From an uncultured Clostridia bacterium (GTDB lineage Bacteria > Bacillota > Clostridia > TANB77 > CAG-508), in the NCBI GenBank assembly GCA_947625825.1, contig CANQPV010000003.1, forward strand, positions 1 through 41,918: DNA of 41,918 bases, read 5' to 3'. Below are positions 9,277-17,853 of the stretch, piece after piece; position 1 is the first letter of the stretch; each line of letters starts with the position of its first letter. The notes beneath the pieces were generated by a model. It was not told the DNA's origin. It saw only the letters and a program-made list of their open reading frames with translations, and ran no database searches. The position numbers were made by a program, and so were the translations under genes.

Positions 9277-10563
9277 ATGATAGACATTAAATTTTTAAGG
9301 GAAAATCCAGATGCTGTTAAAGAAAACATTAAGAAAAAATTTCAAGACCATAAACTTCATTTAGTAGATGAAGTAATTGAATTAGATGCAAAAAATCGTG
9401 AAGCAAAATTAAATGGTGATGAATTAAGAAGCAAAAGAAATTCACTAAGTAGCGAAATTGGTAATTTAATGAAACAAGGTAAAAAAGAAAAAGCAGAAAA
9501 TATAAAAAAGCAAGTTTCAGAAATCAATGAAAAATTACTTGAAAATGAAAAGCTAGAAGAAGAATATGGAATGCAAATTACTGAAAGAATGATGAAAATT
9601 CCAAATATTATTCATGAATCTGTTCCTATCGGAAAAGATGATAGCCAAAATGTTGAAATTCAAAAATTTGGAGATCCTATTGTTCCTTCTTATGAAATTC
9701 CTTATCATACAGATATTATGGAAGCGTTAGAAGGAATTGATTTAGATAGTGCCCGTAGAGTTGCAGGAAACGGTTTTTATTACTTAATGGGAGATATTGC
9801 AAGACTTCATTCTGCTGTTATTTCTTATGCTAGAGATTTTATGATTAGCAAAGGATTTACTTATTGCGTTCCACCTTTTATGATTCGTAGTAATGTAGTA
9901 ACAGGTGTTATGAGCTTTGAAGAAATGGATGCTATGATGTATAAAATTGAAGGTGAAGATTTGTATTTAATTGGTACAAGTGAACATTCTATGATTGGTA
10001 AATTTAAAGATCAAATTTTGCCAAAAGAAAACTTGCCATATACTATGACATCTTATTCTCCATGTTTTAGAAAAGAAAAAGGTGCACATGGTATTGAAGA
10101 ACGTGGTGTTTACCGTATTCACCAATTTGAAAAACAAGAAATGATAGTTGTTTGTGAGCCAGAAGATAGCTATAAATGGTATGAAAAATTATGGTCTTAT
10201 ACAGTAGAATTATTTAGGAGCATGGAAATTCCAGTTCGTACATTAGAGTGTTGTAGTGGAGATTTAGCAGATTTAAAGGCTAAAAGCTGTGATGTTGAAG
10301 CATGGAGTCCAAGACAACAAAAATATTTTGAGGTTGGTAGCTGCTCTAATTTAACAGATGCACAAGCTAGACGTCTTGGAATTCGTATTAAAGGTGAAAA
10401 AGGAAATTATTATGCACATACTTTAAATAACACAGTAGTTGCTCCACCTCGTATGTTAATTGCATTTTTAGAAAATCACTATCAAGAAGATGGAAGCATT
10501 ACTATTCCAGAAGTTTTATGGCCATATATGGGTGGTACTAAAATCTTAAAACCTAAAAAGTAA
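9277..10563 (+). CDS. serS: Seryl-tRNA synthetase
   Basis: Class II aminoacyl-tRNA synthetase charging tRNA-Ser. Residues 1-105 form the Lys/Glu-rich coiled-coil tRNA-binding arm. The catalytic core shows GTSEHSMIG, motif 2 FRKEKGAHG...RGVYRIHQFEKQE, and motif 3 NNTVVAPPRMLIAFLEN. The 428 residues are the normal length. AAGGGGG precedes the ATG by 7 bases. engB starts 13 bases after its stop, so the two are co-transcribed. Confidence 0.97.
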   Translation: MIDIKFLRENPDAVKENIKKKFQDHKLHLVDEVIELDAKNREAKLNGDELRSKRNSLSSEIGNLMKQGKKEKAENIKKQVSEINEKLLENEKLEEEYGMQITERMMKIPNIIHESVPIGKDDSQNVEIQKFGDPIVPSYEIPYHTDIMEALEGIDLDSARRVAGNGFYYLMGDIARLHSAVISYARDFMISKGFTYCVPPFMIRSNVVTGVMSFEEMDAMMYKIEGEDLYLIGTSEHSMIGKFKDQILPKENLPYTMTSYSPCFRKEKGAHGIEERGVYRIHQFEKQEMIVVCEPEDSYKWYEKLWSYTVELFRSMEIPVRTLECCSGDLADLKAKSCDVEAWSPRQQKYFEVGSCSNLTDAQARRLGIRIKGEKGNYYAHTLNNTVVAPPRMLIAFLENHYQEDGSITIPEVLWPYMGGTKILKPKK

Positions 10564-10576
10564 GAGGTATTTAATT

Positions 10577-11173
10577 ATGATAATTAAACATCCGGAATTT
10601 AAAATTTCAGCTGTAAGTCCTAAGCAATACCCTAACGATAATTTGCCACAAGTTGTGTTAGTTGGGAAGTCTAATGTTGGAAAATCTTCTTTTATAAATA
10701 CTTTGGTAAATCGTAAGGGGCTTGCAAGAACTAGTAGCGAACCTGGAAAAACAAGACAAATTAATTTTTATAATATAGATAATAAATTTTATTTTGTAGA
10801 TTTACCTGGCTATGGATTTAGTAAAATGTCTAAACAAGAACAAGAAAAAGTAGGAAATTTTATTGAACAGTATTTGCAAACAAGTAAAAATATTGCGCTT
10901 ATTATTTTTTTAGTTGATATTAGGCATACTCCTACTGAAAATGACAAATTAATGTATGACTACATTTTCAAAACAAATCTTCCTTGTATAGTAATTGCAA
11001 ATAAAGCTGATAAAATTGCTATTACTAAGGTAGAAGAAAGTGTAAAAAAATTACAAGAAATTTTAAATCCTTTAAAAGATTTAGAATTTCTTCCATTTTC
11101 TTCTGAAAGAAAAGTGTATACTGAAAAAGTTTTGGAAAGCATTGAAAATGCATTAAATGTTTATTATGATTAA
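10577..11173 (+). CDS. engB: Ribosome-biogenesis GTPase EngB/YsxC
   Basis: TRAFAC-class GTPase needed for assembly of the large ribosomal subunit. G1 is GKSNVGKSS near residue 30, the switch region has the GKTRQINFY block, G3 is DLPGYGFSKM and G4 is NKAD. The 198 residues match the family length. GAGG lies upstream of the ATG, in the short gap after serS. Pairing of a synthetase with a ribosome-assembly GTPase suggests growth-linked expression. Confidence 0.95.
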   Translation: MIIKHPEFKISAVSPKQYPNDNLPQVVLVGKSNVGKSSFINTLVNRKGLARTSSEPGKTRQINFYNIDNKFYFVDLPGYGFSKMSKQEQEKVGNFIEQYLQTSKNIALIIFLVDIRHTPTENDKLMYDYIFKTNLPCIVIANKADKIAITKVEESVKKLQEILNPLKDLEFLPFSSERKVYTEKVLESIENALNVYYD

Positions 11174-11245
11174 TAAAATTTACTACTAATAATAGTTAAA
11201 TGCACAATAATACTAATAATAACTAATAAAATTTAATAATTTTAG

Positions 11246-11274
11246 TTGATTTTTTGTCAAAATGAGAGTATAAT
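11246..11274 (+). promoter_or_regulatory. Promoter of the 75-residue protein gene
   Basis: -35 TTGATT (11246-11251), 17-base spacer, consensus -10 TATAAT (11269-11274). Confidence 0.7.
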
Positions 11275-11321
11275 ATATATTAACTCCCAAGTGGAGAATA
11301 TTTTAAGGAGGACATATATAT

Positions 11322-11549
11322 ATGCCTAGACGGAAATTTTTAATTGTTAAGTTTGCTGACGAAAGTCATGCAAAAGCTGCGTATAACTACTTCCGCTCCC
11401 AAAATCCTAGCCTAATGAGTGCGGCTACCGATTTTTCAAGGGTGGAAAGGTCTACAGTATACATTCAAGAAGGTTCTTACAGCATACCTCACTGCATCGC
11501 CAAAAGTATACTTTTGGAGTGTGAGGGAGCAATTCCTGTTTCCGTATAA
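11322..11549 (+). CDS. Small hypothetical protein in a self-contained, GC-richer unit
   Basis: A 75-residue soluble protein of unknown family. The N-terminal FLIVKFADESHAKAAYNYF resembles a beta strand followed by a helix, as in small ferredoxin-like folds, but I cannot assign it. AAGGAGG lies 10 bases before the ATG, a near-consensus promoter lies upstream, and a strong terminator (11563-11590) lies directly after, so it is a complete single-gene unit. Base composition is visibly higher in GC than its neighbours and resembles that of purA and the gene at 39761-40045. This may point to transfer or high-expression codon choice. Confidence 0.72.
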   Translation: MPRRKFLIVKFADESHAKAAYNYFRSQNPSLMSAATDFSRVERSTVYIQEGSYSIPHCIAKSILLECEGAIPVSV

Positions 11550-11562
11550 TCCTTACAAAATT

Positions 11563-11590
11563 AGAGGTGGCTTTTAGCCACCTCTTTTAT
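11563..11590. terminator. Bidirectional terminator
   Basis: AGAGGTGGCT and AGCCACCTCT pair perfectly around a 3-base loop, followed by a T tract on the plus strand. It ends the 75-residue gene and can also end the gltX-DUF951 transcript arriving from the other side. Confidence 0.87.
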
Positions 11591-11781
11591 TATTTACTAT
11601 TTTCATTAGTTACCTTTTTAGTAATTGCTTTTAATGCCTTTTGCCTTTCCATAGTAACTATATGTCCACAGCCTAAACACTTTAATTTAAAATCTACACC
11701 TACTCTTGTTAGTTCCCAAAGTTTGCTACCACAAGGATGCTCTTTTTTAGTTCTAACAATATCTCCAATATTATACTCCAT
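11590..11781 (-). CDS. DUF951 (YyzM-like) protein
   Basis: A 63-residue protein. DIVRTKKEHPCGSKLWELTRVGVDFKLKCLGCGHIV is the DUF951 pattern, with the HPCGS motif and a C-x-x-C-GH pair that may bind a metal. The function is unknown. It starts 32 bases after the gltX stop on the same strand and is probably its second cistron. The stop codon abuts the bidirectional terminator. Confidence 0.85.
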   Translation of the reverse strand: MEYNIGDIVRTKKEHPCGSKLWELTRVGVDFKLKCLGCGHIVTMERQKALKAITKKVTNENSK

Positions 11782-11813
11782 ATTTTTAATAATTTACCTT
11801 CCATTTTTACATT

Positions 11814-13463
11814 TTAGCTAATTATTTTTTGAATTCTTTTTTCTATACTTTCTTTTCCTAAAACTTGCATAATTTCATAAAGATCAGGTGTATTTTGTCT
11901 TCCGGTAAGGCTTACTCTTAAAACTGTGCTAATATCTCCAACATGTCCTGGCCATTTTTCTGGGTCTTGTTTATACTCTTTTACTTCCCTTGCATAGCCT
12001 AATTCTTCTGATAAATCTTTCATTTTATCAAACCAAGTTTGCTTATCATCATTTATGTCAAAATATTTTTCTAAGTACAAGCTTAATATTTTTTTGATTT
12101 CATTTTTATCATTTATTTTAGCATATTCAAAGTCTGAATTTTGTTTAAAAAATTCTTCATCATACATATAAATAATTGCATTTTTAACATCAGACCATTT
12201 AGAAATATCTTTTCTTGGCTTGCTATTACCTCTTTCTATTCCAAAAATTTTAAGAGAATATTCTTTATTTTCTAATAATTTTTCAAGCTCGCTATCATAT
12301 CTTTTTGCCCATTCAAAAACTTCTTCGTACATTTCTTCTTTTGTATATTTAGAAATTACATTTTTAGAAACATCTAGTAATTTTACTAAGTCAAATATTG
12401 CACCACTTACGCTCATTTTGTTTATTTCAAATTTAAAATCTGACATTGGGCTATCAGGATTTGCTTTTCTCCAACTTTCAAAATTAGAATTTCCAATATT
12501 CATTAAATATTCACAAACAGCTTTTGCTGGAATGCCTTCTTCATGATAATAGCTTACTGCTGCTTCTGGATCTTTTCTTTTACTAATTTTACGTTTTTTG
12601 CCATCTTCTTCTTTTAATATAGGAGCATAGTGGCAATATTTTGGTGTTTTAAAGCCTAATGTTTTAAATAGCTCTAAATGTAATGGTATAGATGAAACCC
12701 ATTCATCTGAACGAATTACGTGGGTTACTCTCATTAAATGGTCATCTACTGCATGCGCAAAGTGATATGTAGGAAGGCCATCTGCCTTAATAATAACTAT
12801 GTCTTGGTCATTTTCAGGGAAATCAATATTTCCTTTAATAACATCATGATGTCTTATTTTTCTCTCTTCGCTTCCCATTGATTTAAAACGAATAATATAT
12901 GGAATTCCTGCTTTTATTTTTTCTGCTGCTTCATCTACTGGCAAGTTACGGTATGTTGCCCAAACGCCATAATAACCTGTTCTAATTTTAGCTGCTTCTT
13001 GCTTTTTTCTCATTTCTTCTAGTTCTTCTGGTGTTGCAAAACATGGGTATGCTCTTCCTTGCTCAATTAAATATTTAGCATAGGCTTGATAAATAGGAGC
13101 TCTATTGCTTTGCTTGTATGGTCCATAAGAGCCTTTTTCCTCTGTTTCGTTTATCATTCCTTCATCAAATTCTATACCAAAATCTTTAATAGCATTTACA
13201 ATTTGCGCTACACCATTTTCAATTTCACGCTTTTGATCTGTATCCTCTATTCTAAGTAAAAATACCCCACCAGTTTGGTTTGTAAGTTGTCTATTTATAA
13301 CACATTGCATTAAGCCACCAACATGAACAAACCCTGTTGGACTTGGTGCAAATCTTGTAACAATAGCATCTTCTGGTAAGTTTCTTTCTGGATATTTTTC
13401 TTCATAGTATGATATTTCTTTTACATCTGGAAAAATCAAATCTGCTAGTTCTTTATAATTCAT
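11814..13463 (-). CDS. gltX: Glutamyl-tRNA synthetase
   Basis: Class I synthetase charging tRNA-Glu. The HIGH-type motif is APSPTGFVHVGGL near residue 40, the KMSKS-type motif is KRKISKRKDP near residue 300, and LRIEDTDQKRE is the usual Glu-binding region. The 549 residues are longer than E. coli GltX (about 470) but match a long clostridial type. I chose the ATG at 13463 (MNYKEL) because GAGAGGA lies 12 bases upstream; an ATG at 13475 would touch that site. It has its own promoter at 13533-13561. Whether it also misacylates tRNA-Gln cannot be seen here. Confidence 0.95.
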   Translation of the reverse strand: MNYKELADLIFPDVKEISYYEEKYPERNLPEDAIVTRFAPSPTGFVHVGGLMQCVINRQLTNQTGGVFLLRIEDTDQKREIENGVAQIVNAIKDFGIEFDEGMINETEEKGSYGPYKQSNRAPIYQAYAKYLIEQGRAYPCFATPEELEEMRKKQEAAKIRTGYYGVWATYRNLPVDEAAEKIKAGIPYIIRFKSMGSEERKIRHHDVIKGNIDFPENDQDIVIIKADGLPTYHFAHAVDDHLMRVTHVIRSDEWVSSIPLHLELFKTLGFKTPKYCHYAPILKEEDGKKRKISKRKDPEAAVSYYHEEGIPAKAVCEYLMNIGNSNFESWRKANPDSPMSDFKFEINKMSVSGAIFDLVKLLDVSKNVISKYTKEEMYEEVFEWAKRYDSELEKLLENKEYSLKIFGIERGNSKPRKDISKWSDVKNAIIYMYDEEFFKQNSDFEYAKINDKNEIKKILSLYLEKYFDINDDKQTWFDKMKDLSEELGYAREVKEYKQDPEKWPGHVGDISTVLRVSLTGRQNTPDLYEIMQVLGKESIEKRIQKIIS

Positions 13464-13532
13464 TTTTAAAATCATTCCTCTCAAAAAGGCGCAACTAACT
13501 TTATTTAACCTTTTTTAATTTTTTACTTAGGT

Positions 13533-13561
13533 ATTATACCAAATTTTTACTTTGTTTACAA
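13533..13561 (-). promoter_or_regulatory. Promoter of gltX
   Basis: -35 TTGTAA (13561-13556), 17-base spacer, -10 TATAAT (13538-13533) with the extended TGG before it. No T-box leader is seen in the roughly 65-nt leader. Confidence 0.72.
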
Positions 13562-13578
13562 CTGATTGTATTAAATAA

Positions 13579-13926
13579 TTAATGACTCAATTTATATAAT
13601 GCATATTGATTTAATGATACACCTTCTTGTTGTGCTTCTATTGATAGTTTATAATGTAATGATTTTGGAATTCTTACTATAAACTTACCGCTAAAATTTT
13701 CATATCCAACCGGTAGTGGTACTTCAAAACCATTTTCTATCTTAGTTTCTATCCATCCTCTCATTGCTTCTTTTAAATTTTTATATGCTTCTTCCAATGT
13801 TTCCCCTGTACTTTGGCAGCCATCTAGTTCTAGTATATGTGCATAAAAATAATAGCCACTTTCATCATTAATAGGCTGCACAATATAATTATATGGTAAA
13901 TTCATATAATCTTCGACATTTTTCAT
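13579..13926 (-). CDS. hicB: HicB-family antitoxin
   Basis: Antitoxin of a type II HicAB module; the family neutralises the HicA mRNA interferase and represses its own promoter. The N-terminal HicB fold shows YYFYAHILELDGCQSTGETLEEA, and the C-terminal part (residues 78-113, GKFIVRIPKSLHYKLSIEA and VSLNQYALYKLS) is a ribbon-helix-helix DNA-binding domain. It is 115 residues and appears intact. GGAGGGG precedes the ATG. The toxin gene lies 42 bases upstream and is frameshifted, so this antitoxin may now act only as a regulator. Confidence 0.9.
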   Translation of the reverse strand: MKNVEDYMNLPYNYIVQPINDESGYYFYAHILELDGCQSTGETLEEAYKNLKEAMRGWIETKIENGFEVPLPVGYENFSGKFIVRIPKSLHYKLSIEAQQEGVSLNQYALYKLSH

Positions 13927-13968
13927 ATAAGCCCCTCCTTTTTTATAGTGTACTCAAAGAATAGAATT

Positions 13969-14197
13969 TTATTCTCCTATTCTTTTTAATACGTCTTTAA
14001 TATAAATTGCCTTTAATGGATGATCTTCTTTAATTGTAATAACATCTCCTTTTTCATTTATAAAATTTCTATGAGATGTTCCGTTTCTTTGGTTTCATTG
14101 TATAACCGTGATATTCCAAAACCTTTGCTAATTCTTGAAATCTAATGCCATTTGGCTGTCTTTTCATCTTTTGTATAAGCTTAGTGATGTCTGGCAT
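13969..14197 (-). pseudogene. hicA: HicA toxin gene broken by a one-base frameshift
   Basis: Starting at the ATG at 14197 (AGGAG just upstream), the frame reads a HicA-type start with IRFQELAKVLEYHGYTMKPK and then meets a stop after RNIS. The next frame continues the family with GTSHRNFINEKGDVITIKED and ends KDVLKRIGE at 13969. Total length is 229 nt, one more than a multiple of three, so a single inserted base (or two deleted) near 14081-14090 explains the break. The conserved GTSHR block carrying the catalytic His lies just after the shift. Disabled toxin or sequencing error are both possible; the site is not a long homopolymer. Confidence 0.85.
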
Positions 14198-14247
14198 AAA
14201 TATTGCTCCTTTCACCAGAAATATATGCCTACTTTTTAACTAATTTT

Positions 14248-14276
14248 ATAATATCATATATGATACTATGTGTCAA
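14248..14276 (-). promoter_or_regulatory. hicAB promoter with embedded operator
   Basis: -35 TTGACA (14276-14271) and -10 TATTAT (14253-14248), 17-base spacer. A perfect 14-base palindrome, TATCATATATGATA (14252-14265), fills most of the spacer and is the likely HicB binding site. It implies autorepression. Confidence 0.78.
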
Positions 14277-14313
14277 TATTTTCCTATATAATTTAGTAAT
14301 TATATTCATAGTC

Positions 14314-14350
14314 ATCAAAAAATCGTTTGCTTTGCAAACGATTTTTTGAT
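14314..14350 (-). terminator. Terminator of the RNase J gene
   Basis: A perfect 17-bp stem with a 3-base loop: ATCAAAAAATCGTTTGC pairs with its complement across TTT. It begins directly after the stop codon of rnj and includes a T tract. Confidence 0.9.
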
Positions 14351-14351
14351 A

Positions 14352-16256
14352 TTACACTTCCATAATAATTGGTAAAAGCATTGGGTTGCGCTTTGTTTTT
14401 TCAAAAATGTAATCTCTTAAAGTATCTTTTACATTAGCTTTAATAGTAGACCAATCACGAATATGATTTTCTTCACATCTTTTTACTTCTTCCCTTGCTA
14501 CTCTTTTTACTTCATCCATTAAGTTTTCAGATTCCCTAACATAAACAAAGCCTCTTGAAACTACATCTGGTCCAGAAACTATCTCGCCTGTAGATGCATC
14601 CATTGTCATTACAATAACAATTAATCCATCTTGTGATAAATGCTGTCTATCTCTTAAAACTATATTTCCAACATCTCCTATTCCTAAACCATCTACTAAT
14701 ATTTTTCCATTTGGCACAGAAGTAGTAATTTTAGCTTCATCTTCATTTAATTCTAAAGTTTTACCATTAGACATTATAAATATGTTTTTAGGTTCAATTC
14801 CAACTTTTTTAGCAGTTTCTGCATGTGCAATCAGTTGTCTGTATTCACCATGCACTGGCATGAAGTATTTTGGTCTTGCTAAAGTTAATATTAATTTTTG
14901 TTCTTCTTGGCAAGCATGGCCAGATACGTGAATATCTTCTAGTGAGCTATAAATAACAGTTGCACCTATTTTCATTAATTCATCTATTACTTTAGAAACT
15001 AGCTTTTCGTTTCCTGGTATTGGAGTTGCGGAAATAATTACCATATCGTTTGGCGTAATTGTTACTTTTTTGTGCTCTCCATTTGCCATTCTAGTAAGAG
15101 CAGACATTGCCTCACCTTGGCTACCAGTTGTAATTATAACTAATTGATCATCACGGTAATTTTTTATATTATCTATATCAATAAAAGTATTTTCTGGTAC
15201 ATTAATGTAACCCAATTCGATTGCGGCATCTATCATATTCATCATACTTCTACCACATACAGCAATTTTTCTGCCATATTTTATAGATGAATTTACAATT
15301 TGTTGCACACGGTGAACATTAGAAGCAAAGGTTGCAACAACAATTCTTTTTGTATTATTTAAAAATAGCTTATCAAATACTTCCCCAACAGAACTTTCCG
15401 ACATTGTAAAACCTTTTCTTTCGCTGTTTGTACTGTCTGAAAGCAATGCTAAAATTCCTTTATTACCTAATTCTGCAATTCTTCCTAAATCTATTACTTT
15501 GTCATCAATTGGTGTATAATCTATTTTAAAGTCTCCTGTATGAAGAACTACTCCAACTGGTGTATGAATAGCAAGCATAACAGAGTCTGGAATACTATGA
15601 TTACTTCTTATAAACTCTATTTTTATTTTGCCAAAATTAATTGTTTTTCCCTGTTCAACAACATGTATTTTTACACTTTTTTCTAAATTATGCTCCTCTA
15701 GCTTATTTTTTATTAAAGCAACAGTTAATTTAGTTGCATAAATTGGAATATTAATTTGCTTTAATATATATGGTATTGCACCAATGTGATCTTCATGTCC
15801 ATGGGTAATTACTAAACCTTTTATTTTTTCTTTATTTTTCTCTAAATAAGTTATATCTGGTATTACTAAGTCTACGCCTAGCATATCATCTTCTGGAAAC
15901 TCTAAACCACAGTCTACAAGCACAATTTCGTTTCCGTATTCGAAAACTGTTATATTTTTTCCTATTTCTTCTAATCCACCTAAAGGAATAATTTTTAAAT
16001 TTTCTTTTTTAAATTCAAATTTAAGTTTATCATCTAATGAGATTTTTTCTGTTACTTTAGAATGAGCAACCCTTGTTTGTTCACCTCTAGTATGATTAAC
16101 TTTTGTTTGTTTTTCTCTACTTTGTATAAAATTATCCTTCGTAGATGTGCTATTTTCTTTCTTAGAATTTAGCCTAGAATTTCTGTAATTATCTTTTCTT
16201 TTGTCTATAATAGTATTACTTTTTACATTACTTTGATGTCTTTCATTTGTTAACAT
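14352..16256 (-). CDS. rnj: Ribonuclease J
   Basis: Metallo-beta-lactamase/beta-CASP ribonuclease with 5'-3' exonuclease and endonuclease activity, central to mRNA decay in Bacillota. Catalytic motifs are HGHEDHIGA near residue 151, HTGDFKIDYTP, SDSTNSERKGFT, and the late MPVHGEYR and HVSGHA blocks. It has an N-terminal extension of about 85 polar, Lys/Asn/Ser-rich residues before LKIIPLGGLEEIGKN, probably disordered, making 634 residues against about 555 for B. subtilis RNase J1. GGGAGAG precedes the ATG. The transcript has an unusually long leader of about 310 nt from a consensus promoter. Confidence 0.95.
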   Translation of the reverse strand: MLTNERHQSNVKSNTIIDKRKDNYRNSRLNSKKENSTSTKDNFIQSREKQTKVNHTRGEQTRVAHSKVTEKISLDDKLKFEFKKENLKIIPLGGLEEIGKNITVFEYGNEIVLVDCGLEFPEDDMLGVDLVIPDITYLEKNKEKIKGLVITHGHEDHIGAIPYILKQINIPIYATKLTVALIKNKLEEHNLEKSVKIHVVEQGKTINFGKIKIEFIRSNHSIPDSVMLAIHTPVGVVLHTGDFKIDYTPIDDKVIDLGRIAELGNKGILALLSDSTNSERKGFTMSESSVGEVFDKLFLNNTKRIVVATFASNVHRVQQIVNSSIKYGRKIAVCGRSMMNMIDAAIELGYINVPENTFIDIDNIKNYRDDQLVIITTGSQGEAMSALTRMANGEHKKVTITPNDMVIISATPIPGNEKLVSKVIDELMKIGATVIYSSLEDIHVSGHACQEEQKLILTLARPKYFMPVHGEYRQLIAHAETAKKVGIEPKNIFIMSNGKTLELNEDEAKITTSVPNGKILVDGLGIGDVGNIVLRDRQHLSQDGLIVIVMTMDASTGEIVSGPDVVSRGFVYVRESENLMDEVKRVAREEVKRCEENHIRDWSTIKANVKDTLRDYIFEKTKRNPMLLPIIMEV

Positions 16257-16466
16257 TATTTTTCTATCTCTCCCATCTTTCTTTGTTTTTCAATTTATAT
16301 ATTTTAATAAACTACAAAAACAAATAAATCATTTTTACTATTTCTATGATTTACTATTTTTTTATTTTTTAAACTAAAAACAATATAAAATAAATATTTT
16401 TCGTACAAAAATATTTTTTAAATTATATAAAAATTTCTCCTACTAATTTTTCATTTAACAAAACAT

Positions 16467-16501
16467 ATATGTTTAATTTAAATGCCGCACATTAAACATA
16501 T
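16467..16501 (-). promoter_or_regulatory. Stem-loop in the RNase J leader
   Basis: On the minus strand the 11-base arms ATATGTTTAAT and ATTAAACATAT pair perfectly around a 13-base loop (GTGCGGCATTTAA). It lies midway in the roughly 310-nt leader. It may be a site for feedback by RNase J itself, which is inference. Confidence 0.5.
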
Positions 16502-16571
16502 TTTTATTTTATTTTGTTTTTAAAATATATATAAATCTCCTCTTTACCAAAACTGGTAACAACTGTTATTT

Positions 16572-16600
16572 ATTATAACGTTTTTTTTTGATTTTGTCAA
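16572..16600 (-). promoter_or_regulatory. Promoter of rnj
   Basis: A perfect consensus on the minus strand: -35 TTGACA (16600-16595), 17-base spacer, -10 TATAAT (16577-16572). Confidence 0.8.
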
Positions 16601-16669
16601 ATTATTTATGTTAACTGTATGTAAAAAAGTATTAACTATTTGTAAGAAAAGTTTTTAACCTGGCTCCAA

Positions 16670-16790
16670 ATTACCATGAGATTGAGAAATTACCACGAGG
16701 TCGAAAAATGGATTGGCCCACAATTCTACTGACCTGTCCCTAATAGCTTAAAAACAAGCAATTGGACCTGTCCCCAATACCGCACCAATA
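16670..16790. repeat. GACCTGTCCC-type repeat block, left of the ROK gene
   Basis: Contains GACCTGTCCCTAAT (from 16731) and a 31-base unit at 16746-16776 that recurs exactly at 17770-17800 on the other side of the ROK gene. It also holds ATTACCATGAG and ATTACCACGAG near-repeats at 16671-16700. This is the GGGACAGGTC-type intergenic repeat known from many Bacillota. It overlaps the 3' end of the ROK gene. Confidence 0.8.
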
Positions 16791-17659
16791 ATTCCTGCAT
16801 CATTACCTAATGTAGCAAGTTTTAATTCTGGTAATTCTTCTTTATTAAAAGCATATCTTCTTTCAGTGTATTCTTTTAATAACTGTTTATATAAGATATT
16901 TTCAAAATAAACAAAACTACCACCAAGTGAAATTGCTTCAGGCTCAAATATATCTATTATATTAGAAAGTCCTATAATTAAATTATTTATGTATTCTTTT
17001 ATAATTTTTTGAAGTTTCTCTTCTTCTTTTTTAGTATTTAATATTTCTAATAAGTCTTTAGCTAAAATTTCTTCATTTAAGCCCAATTCTTGTATTAATT
17101 TATTTTTTAATCTTTTTATAGAGCAATAAGTTTCAAAACAACCTCTTTTGCCACAATTACAAAGTTCTCCATTTTTATCTATAATCATATGACCTATTTC
17201 AAAGGCTGGGTATCTAATAGGCTGTAATTGTTTATTTTCAATAAATACACTTCCGCCAATGCCAGTTCCTAAACATAAAAATACACAATCATTATATTTT
17301 TTTAAACTGCCATAAGTTTTTTCTGCTAATCCGGCACATTTAGCATCATTTCTTACTATTATTTGACCATTATACGCCTTTTTTATAATGCTAGTAATAT
17401 CTAATTCTTCTAGTTTTAAATTTACTATAGAAGTAATTTTGCCATCCTTTGGCGTTCCTGCACATGCTATGCCAATTAAATCTATACTATAATCTATTTG
17501 TATTTTTTTTATGATTTCTATAATATATTTTTCTATAAATTCAGCTATGTTATTTTCTTTATTATTTATATCAATTTCATATTTTTTTATTATTTTTCCA
17601 TTTTCATTTAGTAAGCCAATTCCAATGTGGCTTCCACCAATATCAATTCCTATTTTCAT
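16748..17659 (-). CDS. ROK-family sugar kinase (glucokinase-like)
   Basis: Predicted ATP-dependent sugar kinase of the ROK family. The N-terminal phosphate motif is IGIDIGGSHIGIG, the hinge motif is LGTGIGGSV near residue 131, and FEIGHMIID with CNCGKRGCFETYCS is the ROK zinc site (C-x-C-G-x-x-G-C). Sugar-contacting RNDAK is present. The 303 residues are normal for a glucokinase-type ROK protein rather than a repressor, as there is no HTH. GAAAGGA lies upstream of the ATG. The last eight residues (GTGPIACF) and the stop codon come from a repeat unit that invaded the 3' end. The substrate is unproven. Confidence 0.9.
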   Translation of the reverse strand: MKIGIDIGGSHIGIGLLNENGKIIKKYEIDINNKENNIAEFIEKYIIEIIKKIQIDYSIDLIGIACAGTPKDGKITSIVNLKLEELDITSIIKKAYNGQIIVRNDAKCAGLAEKTYGSLKKYNDCVFLCLGTGIGGSVFIENKQLQPIRYPAFEIGHMIIDKNGELCNCGKRGCFETYCSIKRLKNKLIQELGLNEEILAKDLLEILNTKKEEEKLQKIIKEYINNLIIGLSNIIDIFEPEAISLGGSFVYFENILYKQLLKEYTERRYAFNKEELPELKLATLGNDAGIIGAVLGTGPIACF

Positions 17660-17756
17660 GATTAGTTATATCCTTTCTTTAATCTGCAAATTCATAAAAC
17701 ATTTGTCACAAAAGCGTCATGTTGTCGCATTAATGAATGTACAAAAGCATCTTTAA

Positions 17757-17853
17757 CCTGTCCCCAAGTGCTTAAAAACAAGCAATTGGACCTGTCCCCA
17801 AAGAAAAAAGGACCTGTCCCTAATTACCCAAAAGGGGAAAAAGGGACTGTCCC
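17757..17853. repeat. GACCTGTCCC-type repeat block, right of the ROK gene
   Basis: Tandem variants of CCTGTCCC occur near 17758, 17790 and 17812, ending with the self-complementary GGGACTGTCCC at 17843-17853. It includes the 31-base unit 17770-17800, identical to that at 16746-16776 in direct orientation. It lies directly after the pilC stop codon and may serve as its terminator. Confidence 0.8.
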
